DNA from: JADJNW01 sp033761835
GTDB taxonomy: Bacteria > Bacteroidota > Bacteroidia > Chitinophagales > Saprospiraceae
Length of the DNA: 20,391 nucleotides
Assembly (NCBI GenBank): GCA_033761835.1
Contig: JANRME010000324.1
Span: 1 to 20,391, forward strand
Direction of reading: 5' to 3'
Below, one piece after another: positions 9,343 through 16,290 of the stretch. A program made the translations under genes and the position numbers. Every line of letters starts with the position of its first letter. Position 1 is the stretch's first letter. The notes beneath the pieces are model-generated. The model worked only from the letters and a program-made list of their open reading frames with translations. It was not told the DNA's origin and did not search any database.

Positions 9343-10287
9343 ATGACTGCGAATCTCTCTTTTACAACGGCTGAAGTGCTCTGGATAGCAGCCACGATTG
9401 TAGTGGCGATTTTAGGGCTTAGTTTTTTGGGTAGGATGTATTTCAATCGAAAAGCGATCAGTAATCTTACCGAAAAATACAAAAATGTTCAATGGAACTC
9501 ACCTTTAACGGCGCGCAACAAGTACCCAGATGTCAATATTTTTCAATACAGGGGTATCATAGTGAGCCTGAGTTTGGTGATGACCTTGGGTTTGGTGATT
9601 GGACTTTTTAACCTAACTATTCCAAACCGACAAATTTTTATCCCGGATGGTGCGGGTTTAGCTTTGGATGTGGATGTAGAAATTGAACCGCCACGTACTG
9701 CTGAAGCCCCGCCGCCGCCACCACCACCACCGCCTCCTGTCATTGAGGAAGTTCCGGCTGATTTGTTAGTGGAAGCAGAAGATGTAGAATTCTTAGATCA
9801 ATCGGTAGATGCTAGGACAGAAGTAATTAGTATTCCGGCTTCAATGGACAAAAAAGACGAGAAAAAAGTGGTAGCACCACCACCGCCACCGCCGCCAGCT
9901 CCGGTGGAAGAGGAAATTTTCAAGGTCGTGGAGGAAATGCCACGCTTCCCTGGTTGTGAGGCATTAGCATCTATTACAGATAAGAAAGCTTGCGCCGACA
10001 AAAAGTTGCTGGAATTCATTTATGCAAATATTAATTATCCCAGCATTGCACGGGAAAACAATATCGAAGGGACAGTAGTGATTCGTTTCGTAGTAAGCAA
10101 AGATGGAACGATTGACAAAGCGGAAATCGTTCGAGAAATTGGTGGTGGTTGTGGCGAAGAAGCATTACGGGTCGTCAAAAAGATGAATGAACTGTCGGAA
10201 CGCTGGTCTCCTGGTAAGCAACGTGGGCGTGCAGTGAATGTTTATTTCACCTTGCCGGTAAGATTTATTCTAAAAGTAGATCCGTGA
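9343..10287 (+). CDS. TonB-like energy transducer with two N-terminal membrane segments
   Basis: The 314-residue protein has a C-terminal TonB domain (about 221-311: YP at 232-233, GTVVIRFVV, DGTIDKAEI, WSPGK, VNVYFTLPVRF), preceded by two proline runs (123-132 and 179-185) in an acidic linker expected to span the periplasm. TonB proteins pass proton-motive energy from the ExbB/ExbD motor to outer-membrane transporters. Classical TonB has one N-terminal anchor. Here two hydrophobic segments (about 12-30 and 71-92) flank a basic loop likely to be cytoplasmic, which puts the TonB domain in the periplasm and the extreme N-terminus outside too. No exbB, exbD or SusC-type gene is near, so its partners are elsewhere. 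It is followed by a strong terminator. Confidence 0.88.
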   Translation: MTANLSFTTAEVLWIAATIVVAILGLSFLGRMYFNRKAISNLTEKYKNVQWNSPLTARNKYPDVNIFQYRGIIVSLSLVMTLGLVIGLFNLTIPNRQIFIPDGAGLALDVDVEIEPPRTAEAPPPPPPPPPPVIEEVPADLLVEAEDVEFLDQSVDARTEVISIPASMDKKDEKKVVAPPPPPPPAPVEEEIFKVVEEMPRFPGCEALASITDKKACADKKLLEFIYANINYPSIARENNIEGTVVIRFVVSKDGTIDKAEIVREIGGGCGEEALRVVKKMNELSERWSPGKQRGRAVNVYFTLPVRFILKVDP

Positions 10288-10310
10288 TAGAGAGAAAATA
10301 GCAGACTTTG

Positions 10311-10344
10311 GAAGACCTCGCAGGGTTGCGGGGTCTTCTTTCTT
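10311..10344 (+). terminator. strong hairpin terminator between convergent genes
   Basis: GAAGACCTCGCA (10311-10322) pairs with TGCGGGGTCTTC (10327-10338) over 12 base pairs with one G-T wobble, closing a GGGT loop and followed by TTTCTT. It lies 23 bp after the TonB stop and runs into the stop codon of the convergent flavin reductase, so it may also slow leftward transcription, although the leftward side lacks a clear T tract. Confidence 0.85.
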
Positions 10345-11419
10345 AACCAATTTTGATGCTGACCTCCGGCGTGAGGGGATAGCCTACGCAAGTAAATACA
10401 ATGCCGTTACTTATATCCGTAGTGATTTGACCTGCATTGGTAAACATTTCCACACGACCACTCGTACACTTGCCTATGCACGTAGTACAAATGCCACTTC
10501 GGCAGCTATAAGGCAATGCTAATCCTGCTTTTTCAGCTGCTTCCAGAATGGTGTCACCTGCTTTGACAGGTACAAGGAAGTTTTTCCCAGAAAATTCAAT
10601 AAATACTTGGCTATTTTTATACAAATCTTTGGGAGGACGGTATGGCTCAATTATATCGAAAACCTCTTGATGAACTTGAGTTTCACCAAATTGTAAATAA
10701 TGCAGCATTTGCGAGGCTTTGAGCATCAAGTTTTTAGGGCCGCACAAAAAGAATTGAGCATTTTTTCGGTCAAAATGGAGGCACTGCAAGATTAATGCTT
10801 CCACTAAAGCATTGCTCAAGCGTTCTAAGCGAATTTCAGCAGGGTTTTCTGCTTCTCGCAAATAAGAAATCGGCATCAAAGTATTGCTAAGAAAATGAAT
10901 AATTTTTAGCCTTTCTGGGAATATTTTAATCAAATCCAGTAGCGCTTGACGAAAAATAATCGCATTTTCATTAGAATTAGCTACGATTAAGGTCACTCGA
11001 CTCTGCGGTTCAAAATGCAGTACTTGCTTTAAAATAGAAAACAAAGGCGTAATGCCGCTGCCGCCACCGATGAGAAAAATATCTCGTGGCGATCCATCAT
11101 CTTCAGGTAAAATGAATTGCCCCGCCGGTGAAATTGCCTCCAAAATATCGCCAATTTGCACTTGATCTACCAAAAAACGCGAAGCGCTGCCATTGGGCAC
11201 TTTTTTCACGGTAATCGTAGGAAACGCATCGACCCCTGGCGTCGAACTAAACGAATACGACCGTCGAAATGCTTTCGGACCAAGGTTATTAAAAATTAGC
11301 GTCAAAAATTGCCCCGCACGATATATCAATGGCCCACCAAGTGACTCCAAAACCAAAGTTGCAGCACGCTCGGTTTCTTTTATTTTATCTCGGATGCGCA
11401 ATTTTATTCGGGTCTCCAT
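10343..11419 (-). CDS. ferredoxin-type FAD/NAD(P)H reductase (PaaE-like)
   Basis: The protein of about 358 residues has three domains: an FAD-binding barrel with RRSYSFSS (about 52-59), an NAD(P)-binding domain with GGGSGITP (about 118-125) and LCGP (about 225-228), and a C-terminal plant-type 2Fe-2S ferredoxin domain with C306, C311, C314 and C344. This order is that of PaaE and related phenylacetyl-CoA epoxidase or hydroxylase reductases, which pass electrons from NAD(P)H to an oxygenase or desaturase. No oxygenase gene is adjacent, so the electron acceptor is unknown. An upstream in-frame ATG at 11437 exists, but a perfect -7 box (11426-11433) lies between the two ATGs, which favours the start at 11419 (METRIK) and perhaps a leaderless mRNA. 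Confidence 0.88.
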   Translation of the reverse strand: METRIKLRIRDKIKETERAATLVLESLGGPLIYRAGQFLTLIFNNLGPKAFRRSYSFSSTPGVDAFPTITVKKVPNGSASRFLVDQVQIGDILEAISPAGQFILPEDDGSPRDIFLIGGGSGITPLFSILKQVLHFEPQSRVTLIVANSNENAIIFRQALLDLIKIFPERLKIIHFLSNTLMPISYLREAENPAEIRLERLSNALVEALILQCLHFDRKNAQFFLCGPKNLMLKASQMLHYLQFGETQVHQEVFDIIEPYRPPKDLYKNSQVFIEFSGKNFLVPVKAGDTILEAAEKAGLALPYSCRSGICTTCIGKCTSGRVEMFTNAGQITTDISNGIVFTCVGYPLTPEVSIKIG

Positions 11420-11425
11420 GAAGCG

Positions 11426-11433
11426 CAAATTTA
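11426..11433 (-). promoter_or_regulatory. -7 promoter box of the flavin reductase gene
   Basis: On the minus strand this reads TAAATTTG, an exact TAnnTTTG match, ending only 6 bases before the ATG at 11419. Transcription would then begin at or within a base or two of the start codon. No strong -33 element was found (a TTCG at 22-base spacing is the nearest). Confidence 0.45.
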
Positions 11434-11510
11434 TCATTTACTGCTGACCATTTTTCGAAGCGAAGTGTAAATCAATATTTTTTTGCATTTTTAAACTTTC
11501 AACCTCGAAC

Positions 11511-11533
11511 TTCCAAACGTCAAATTTCCAAAC
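11511..11533. repeat. short direct repeat before the dehydrogenase start
   Basis: TTCCAAAC occurs at 11511-11518 and 11526-11533, 15 bases apart, ending two bases before the ATG at 11536. It resembles in style the motif-rich spacers elsewhere in the window but has no inverted partner. Confidence 0.4.
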
Positions 11534-11535
11534 TT

Positions 11536-12222
11536 ATGAATATTATCATTACTGGCGCGAGCAAAGGCATTGGTTACGATACGGCTTTAAAATTAGCGGA
11601 AAGCCCTGAAAATAAAATATTAATCCTATCACGCAATGAGCAGAAAATCAAAGAATTAGCCACTAAATCAAAGAATATCGAATATCTTTCTTTTGATATC
11701 ACAAGCCCTGATATTGATGCGCTGCTGCAAAAGGTGGAAGCCATGGGTGGCGTGGATATTTTACTCAATAATGCCGGATTGCTTATCAATAAGCCGTTTC
11801 GACAGTTGACCATGTCCGATTGGCAACGATCTTTTGGAACGAATATCCTCGGCGTTGTCGGATTGATTCGCACGTTACTTCCTTATCTTGAGAAAAGCCT
11901 AAATGCTCATATTATTAATATTGGTAGCATGGGCGGATTCCAGGGTAGCAGCAAATTTCCTGGCTTATCGGCTTACAGCGCAAGTAAAGCGGCGGTGGCA
12001 AATTTGACAGAATGTCTTGCCGAAGAACTTAAAGACCAAAAGATTGCCGTAAATTGCCTCGCTTTTGGGGCAGTGCAAACGGAAATGCTCGAAACGGCTT
12101 TCCCAGGCTATCAAGCACCTTTGAATAGTGAAAAAATGGCAGAATGGGTGGCCTGGTTTTGCCTGAACGGACAGCAATTTTTTAATGGAAAGATTTTGCC
12201 AGTTTCAGTTTCAACGCCATGA
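11536..12222 (+). CDS. short-chain dehydrogenase/reductase (SDR, classical type)
   Basis: The 228-residue cytoplasmic protein has the classical SDR signature set: dinucleotide-binding TGASKGIG (6-13), NNAG (78-81), the active-site Ser131 in INIGSMGG and YSASK (Tyr147, Lys151). Such enzymes oxidise alcohols or reduce carbonyls with NAD(P)(H). The basic Lys/Arg near residues 33-36 (SRNEQK) hints at NADP(H) preference but does not prove it. It is slightly short for the family because the C-terminal substrate-binding part is trimmed, so the substrate cannot be guessed. It opens a run of five rightward genes and is 45 bp from the GH109-type gene; the two may be co-transcribed. Confidence 0.9.
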   Translation: MNIIITGASKGIGYDTALKLAESPENKILILSRNEQKIKELATKSKNIEYLSFDITSPDIDALLQKVEAMGGVDILLNNAGLLINKPFRQLTMSDWQRSFGTNILGVVGLIRTLLPYLEKSLNAHIINIGSMGGFQGSSKFPGLSAYSASKAAVANLTECLAEELKDQKIAVNCLAFGAVQTEMLETAFPGYQAPLNSEKMAEWVAWFCLNGQQFFNGKILPVSVSTP

Positions 12223-12267
12223 TATTGATTTACAGACGGTTCGAATTTTTAATCAAAACAAAGCGAC

Positions 12268-13632
12268 ATGAAACAACTCAAAACCCGTAGGGATTTTCTA
12301 AAGGATTCAGCGCTTACAGGAGTTGGATTGACCATACTTCCTGCTTCCGCGGTTTTTGCGAAAGATAATGCTCAAAAAGTGCGACTTGGCTTTATTGGCG
12401 TAGGGTTTCGTGGTCAGGATCATTTGGATTTAGCTTTAAGACGTGATGATGTGGAAGTCATTGCGTTATGCGACATTCAGCAAGCGATGATGGATACCGC
12501 CTTGAAGCAAGTCACCAAAGCAAATAAGCCAAAACCGCAGGTTATTCTTGAGGGCCCTTATGGCTATCGGAAATTATTGGAAAATAAAGATATTGACGCT
12601 GTTATTATATCCACCCCCTGGGAATGGCATACGCAGATGTGTTTGGACGCCATGAATGCCAAGAAATACGTGGGTTGTGAAGTAATAACAGGTATGACGG
12701 TGGAAGAATGTTGGGAATTGGTGCACACTTCCGAACGGACGGGCATGCCTTTGATGATGCTGGAAAATGTTTGCTATCGGCGCGATGTAATGGCGGTAAT
12801 GAATATGGTGCGGCAAGGACTTTTTGGTGAATTGGTGCATTTGCAGGGCGGCTATCAACATGATTTGCGCAATATCAAGTTCAACGATGGCAAAACAAAT
12901 CCTGGCATTGGCGCGGAGTTTGGTGAAAAAGGCTTCTCAGAAGCGCAGTGGCGAACGCATCATTCGATCCATCGCAATGGCGACCTGTATCCAACGCATG
13001 GCATTGGTCCTGTGGCAATGATGCTGGACATCAATAGAGGCAATCGTTTTACCCAGTTGGTTTCTTACTCTTCTAAAGCGCGTGGTTTGCACAATTATAT
13101 AGTGGAAAAAGGCGGTGAAAATCACTCAAATGCGAAGATCAATTTCAAACTCGGTGATGTAGTTACAACCATGATACGAACGGTAAATGATGAAACGATT
13201 TTATTACAACATGATACCAACCTGCCACGCCCGTATTCATTGGGTTTCCGCGTGCAAGGCACTGAAGGCATCTGGATGGATGTAAATAGTTCGATTTATA
13301 TTGAAGGTAAAAGCAAAGCAGCGCACCGTTGGGAAAACGCACAACCCTGGCTCGACCAATACGATCATCCACTCTGGAAAAAATATGGAAACGACGCAGC
13401 GGGCGCGGGGCACGGCGGTATGGACTGGTTTGTGCTGAATGCTTTCCTCGAAGCGGTGAAAAGAAAAACGAATACACCGCAGGATGTGTACGATGCAGTG
13501 ACTTGGAGTGCGATTACGCCGCTGTCGGAATCATCCATTGCTTTAGGCGGTGAAAGCGTTGAGTTTCCTGATTTCACCAACGGTAAGTGGATGTACCGCA
13601 AAAATGATTTTGCATTAGATGACACCTATTGA
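12268..13632 (+). CDS. Tat-exported Gfo/Idh/MocA oxidoreductase, GH109-like (alpha-N-acetylgalactosaminidase type)
   Basis: The 454-residue protein begins with a twin-arginine signal (RRDFLK at 7-12, cleavage likely near VFA-KD at about 31-32), so it is exported folded with cofactor bound. A Rossmann motif GVGFRG (44-49) follows. The middle matches family GH109: TVEECWELV, MMLENVCY (163-170), GGYQHDLR (194-201) and YPTHGIGPVAMMLDINRGNR (241-260). GH109 enzymes remove terminal alpha-GalNAc by an NAD-dependent oxidation, elimination and re-addition mechanism, with NAD regenerated in place. The length fits (about 440-460 residues in the family). Many Tat-bearing relatives have never been tested, so sugar specificity is inference; an ordinary sugar dehydrogenase is the alternative. 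Confidence 0.88.
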   Translation: MKQLKTRRDFLKDSALTGVGLTILPASAVFAKDNAQKVRLGFIGVGFRGQDHLDLALRRDDVEVIALCDIQQAMMDTALKQVTKANKPKPQVILEGPYGYRKLLENKDIDAVIISTPWEWHTQMCLDAMNAKKYVGCEVITGMTVEECWELVHTSERTGMPLMMLENVCYRRDVMAVMNMVRQGLFGELVHLQGGYQHDLRNIKFNDGKTNPGIGAEFGEKGFSEAQWRTHHSIHRNGDLYPTHGIGPVAMMLDINRGNRFTQLVSYSSKARGLHNYIVEKGGENHSNAKINFKLGDVVTTMIRTVNDETILLQHDTNLPRPYSLGFRVQGTEGIWMDVNSSIYIEGKSKAAHRWENAQPWLDQYDHPLWKKYGNDAAGAGHGGMDWFVLNAFLEAVKRKTNTPQDVYDAVTWSAITPLSESSIALGGESVEFPDFTNGKWMYRKNDFALDDTY

Positions 13633-13662
13633 ATTGAGCATTTATCATTGATTATTGGACAA

Positions 13663-13680
13663 GTATAATTGACATTATAC
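13663..13680. repeat. perfect inverted repeat upstream of the deiodinase-like gene
   Basis: GTATAAT (13663-13669) and ATTATAC (13674-13680) form a perfect 7-bp stem with a TGAC loop, ending 11 bp before the ATG at 13692. AT-rich and close to the start, it could be a repressor site; no T tract follows, which argues against a terminator. Confidence 0.45.
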
Positions 13681-13691
13681 AATTATTTGAA

Positions 13692-14363
13692 ATGGCAGTA
13701 GTGCAAGAACCCAAATTTATTCCTTATAAAGCTTTGCAATTTTCAGAAGATGAAATGCTGCAACGCAGTCAAGATTTTTATTCGCTTTTAAACAAGCGTC
13801 GCACCGTGCGAGATTTTTCAAATAAGCCTGTGCCAAAAGAAGTGATTGAAAACATTATCATGACTGCTTCCACCGCACCTTCGGGCGCACATAAGCAACC
13901 CTGGACGTTTTGTGTTGTTTCTGATACAACGATCAAAAGCGACATTCGCAAAGCGGCAGAGGAAGAAGAATACACCAACTATCACGGGCGTATGGGCGAC
14001 GAATGGCTGCAAGACTTGACCCCATTTGGTACGGATGAACACAAACCATTTTTGGAAATTGCCCCGTACTTGATTGTAGTATTCAAAAAATCTTATGACC
14101 TTGTCAACGGCGAAAAGCGCAAATGTTATTATGTCAATGAATCGGTCGGACTGGCCTGTGGAATGCTGCTGGCAGCTATTCACAATGCTGGTTTGGTCGC
14201 ACTTACGCATACACCCAGTCCTATGAATTTCCTACAAAAAATCCTCAACAGACCCGAAAATGAAAAACCTTTCTTGTTGATTCCGGTAGGCTATCCTGCA
14301 GATGAGGTACAAGTGCCTGATTTGCAAAGGAAGGGAAAAGAAGAAGTGATTGTTTATTATTAG
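13692..14363 (+). CDS. nitroreductase-fold flavoprotein, iodotyrosine deiodinase-like
   Basis: The 223-residue FMN protein has the nitroreductase fold, with an RRTVRDF start (36-42) and TAPSGAHKQPW (61-71) that bind FMN. Beyond the general family, the lid segment EEEEYTNYHGRMG and the helix after it align with animal iodotyrosine deiodinase. The three residues that grip the amino-acid part of iodotyrosine in human IYD (Glu157, Tyr161, Lys182) are matched by Glu93, Tyr97 and Lys118 at identical spacing. The C-terminal PVGYPADEVQVPDLQRK also matches. In this family FMN reductively removes halogen from halotyrosines. Bacterial homologs are known, including one from Haliscomenobacter. The animal membrane anchor is absent, so it is a soluble cytoplasmic enzyme. 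Its natural bacterial substrate is unclear. Confidence 0.88.
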   Translation: MAVVQEPKFIPYKALQFSEDEMLQRSQDFYSLLNKRRTVRDFSNKPVPKEVIENIIMTASTAPSGAHKQPWTFCVVSDTTIKSDIRKAAEEEEYTNYHGRMGDEWLQDLTPFGTDEHKPFLEIAPYLIVVFKKSYDLVNGEKRKCYYVNESVGLACGMLLAAIHNAGLVALTHTPSPMNFLQKILNRPENEKPFLLIPVGYPADEVQVPDLQRKGKEEVIVYY

Positions 14364-14449
14364 ACTTTAGATTATTAGACGATAGGCATTAGACAAATTT
14401 TACAAATGAAGTCTAACATCTGTTGTCTATCGTCTAACATCTCAAAAAA
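14364..14449. repeat. nested inverted repeat spacer (TTAGACGATAG family)
   Basis: TTAGACGATAG (14375-14385) and CTATCGTCTAA (14427-14437) are a perfect 11-bp inverted pair, and TTAGAC (14389-14394) with GTCTAA (14411-14416) forms an inner pair, so arms 14369-14394 and 14411-14442 can fold into one long imperfect hairpin. It fills the 86-bp gap between two rightward genes and ends in an A run directly before the ATG at 14450. The absence of a T tract makes a standard terminator unlikely. Confidence 0.65.
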
Positions 14450-15178
14450 ATGTGTACAGTAACTTATATCCCGAAAGGGAAAGATAATTTTATACTTACA
14501 TCCAACCGCGATGAGCAAGCGACGCGTTCGCCTCGCAACCTTAGCATTGTGGAAGGCGATACGCAATTGGTTTTTCCGCGTGACGGCGGCGCAGGCGGCA
14601 CCTGGATTGCTATGTCTGACAGCGATAAAGTGTTATGCATTCTCAATGGCGCTTTTGAGCGGCACGAGCGCAAACCCAATTACAGAATGAGCCGGGGCAT
14701 CATGGCTTTGGAATTTTTTGAATTTGATAAAGCCGAAGATTTTTTTGAACGCTTTGATTTCCGAGCGATTGAACCGTTTACAATGGTTGCTTACGATCAA
14801 GGCAATTTATTCGAACTTCGTTGGGATGAACAAGTAGCACATATCAAAGAATTGAGTGCAAACGAACATCATATTTGGTCTTCGGCAACATTGTATGAAG
14901 CCTCCATCCGCGCCAAGCGGGAAGAATGGTTTGCCAATTGGCTCGAAGGTCGTGAAGACTTTGATTTGCCTGCAATTCTTGATTTTCATCACCACGCAGG
15001 TGAAGGCGATCCCTGGAATGATGTGATTATGAATCGCGGTTATGTGCAAACGGTGAGCGTGACGAGCATTGTGAAAACACCTGACAGCGCTGCGATGCTT
15101 TATCATGATCTATTGCGCGAAGAGTTGAAACAAGCGAAAATCGAGTTGAATAAAAATTTGATTGGAATCGTGGAATAA
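14450..15178 (+). CDS. TANGO2/NRDE family protein (Ntn-hydrolase-like)
   Basis: The 242-residue protein starts MCTVTY and has the family-defining NRDE at 19-22, followed by GGxWIA and NG segments, as in the TANGO2 (formerly DUF833) family. The Cys2 next to the initiator Met is conserved in the family and resembles the N-terminal nucleophile of Ntn amidohydrolases; removal of Met would expose it. Human TANGO2 loss causes a metabolic crisis disorder and has been linked to lipid and haem handling, but the bacterial role is unsettled. No signal peptide is present. The stop overlaps the start of the ATP-grasp gene by one base (TAATG), so the two are almost certainly translated from one mRNA and probably work together. 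Confidence 0.88.
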   Translation: MCTVTYIPKGKDNFILTSNRDEQATRSPRNLSIVEGDTQLVFPRDGGAGGTWIAMSDSDKVLCILNGAFERHERKPNYRMSRGIMALEFFEFDKAEDFFERFDFRAIEPFTMVAYDQGNLFELRWDEQVAHIKELSANEHHIWSSATLYEASIRAKREEWFANWLEGREDFDLPAILDFHHHAGEGDPWNDVIMNRGYVQTVSVTSIVKTPDSAAMLYHDLLREELKQAKIELNKNLIGIVE

Positions 15179-16290
15179 TGGGAAACGGGCACACAGAAAC
15201 GCTAACAAAACCGGCGTATTTGCAAAAAACGGAAAACTTCAAGCAAAAAGCAGATCGCATTCGCTGGCAAAATTGGGAATACTGGTCGGCCAAAGCTTTC
15301 TATTTCCCGATGTACGTGGTGGGACCTTTGCTGGCACTGCGTTCCAGGCATCCAGCGTTTTTTACAACTGCCAATCCTGGCATTTTCACTGGTGGTTTTG
15401 GTTTTGAATCAAAATACGAAACCATTTTAAAAATCCCCGAGCAGTACCGCCCGAAAACAGCATTTGCCAAAGAAACGGATGACTTTGAAACCGTTTTGAA
15501 AAAAATCCAGCAAGCGGGCATTTCGTTTCCCTTGATCGCCAAGCCAGACTTGGGTTTTCGGGGTTTTCTGGTTAGAAAAATTGATTCCGAAAGCGAGTTG
15601 CAAGCTTATCTCGACAATTATAAAACCGATTTTATCATCCAGGAATTTGTATGGAGAGCAGGCGAATTTGGGATTTTATATCATCGTTTTCCAGGCAAAA
15701 CCAAAGGCAAAATTACTTCTGTCACGCTCAAAGAATTTCTCGGCATCACTGGTGACGGGCATTCTACGGTTTTAGAACTTGTACAGCGAAGCCCGCGTGC
15801 ATTATTACAAATTGATCGTCTGCGTGATACGTATTCTGATTTACTTTTATCTGTTCCCAAAGCAGGCGAACGAATTTCGCTGGGCGTCATTGGTAATCAT
15901 TCCAAAGGTACGCGTTTCATCAGTGGTAATCATTTGATTGATAACGAATTAGAAACTACTTTTGATAAAATCGCAGATCAGATTCCTGGATTTAACTATG
16001 GCCGTTTCGACATCAAATGCGATAGCTGGGAAAGTTTAAAACAAGGTAAAAACATCACGATTCTGGAAATCAATGGCGTCTGCTCTGAACCGACGCATAT
16101 CTACGATCCCGAGCGGATGACTTACTTCGGTGCTTTGCGCGAAATTGTCAGACATTGGATACTCATCGAGCGCATCGGACGCGCCAATCGCCGCCTAGGC
16201 GCAGCTTACGTTCCTACGTTCAAAATGATTCGCATTATTCGAGAGGGCTTAAAAAAAGTGAGGCGATTACAGCGCTTGGCTGCACCTTAA
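15178..16290 (+). CDS. ATP-grasp ligase-like protein of unknown substrate
   Basis: This 370-residue protein has ATP-grasp features: a lysine in FPLIAKPDLGFRG (about 117-129, Lys122), IIQEFV (153-158) as the hinge that contacts adenine, DGHSTV (193-198), and a late metal-binding set FDIKCDSW (277-284) and ILEINGVCSEP (295-305; Glu297, Asn299). ATP-grasp enzymes activate a carboxylate as acyl-phosphate and join it to an amine or similar group. The overall layout recalls D-Ala-D-Ala ligase and peptide ligases, but the N-terminal 80 residues are not of the Ddl type, so a Ddl call is not justified. A hydrophobic stretch at 41-54 may be membrane associated. It starts inside the stop codon of the TANGO2 gene and ends overlapping mtnC by four bases. 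Confidence 0.82.
   Translation: MGNGHTETLTKPAYLQKTENFKQKADRIRWQNWEYWSAKAFYFPMYVVGPLLALRSRHPAFFTTANPGIFTGGFGFESKYETILKIPEQYRPKTAFAKETDDFETVLKKIQQAGISFPLIAKPDLGFRGFLVRKIDSESELQAYLDNYKTDFIIQEFVWRAGEFGILYHRFPGKTKGKITSVTLKEFLGITGDGHSTVLELVQRSPRALLQIDRLRDTYSDLLLSVPKAGERISLGVIGNHSKGTRFISGNHLIDNELETTFDKIADQIPGFNYGRFDIKCDSWESLKQGKNITILEINGVCSEPTHIYDPERMTYFGALREIVRHWILIERIGRANRRLGAAYVPTFKMIRIIREGLKKVRRLQRLAAP

Noticed and set aside
9707..9738. CCX-rich tract as a microsatellite or mobile-element scar
   Set aside because: It simply encodes the proline linker of the TonB-like protein, with mixed proline codons.
15178..16290. D-alanine-D-alanine ligase assignment for the ATP-grasp gene
   Set aside because: Only the ATP-grasp core resembles Ddl; the N-terminal region and context (coupled to TANGO2, no cell-wall genes) do not.
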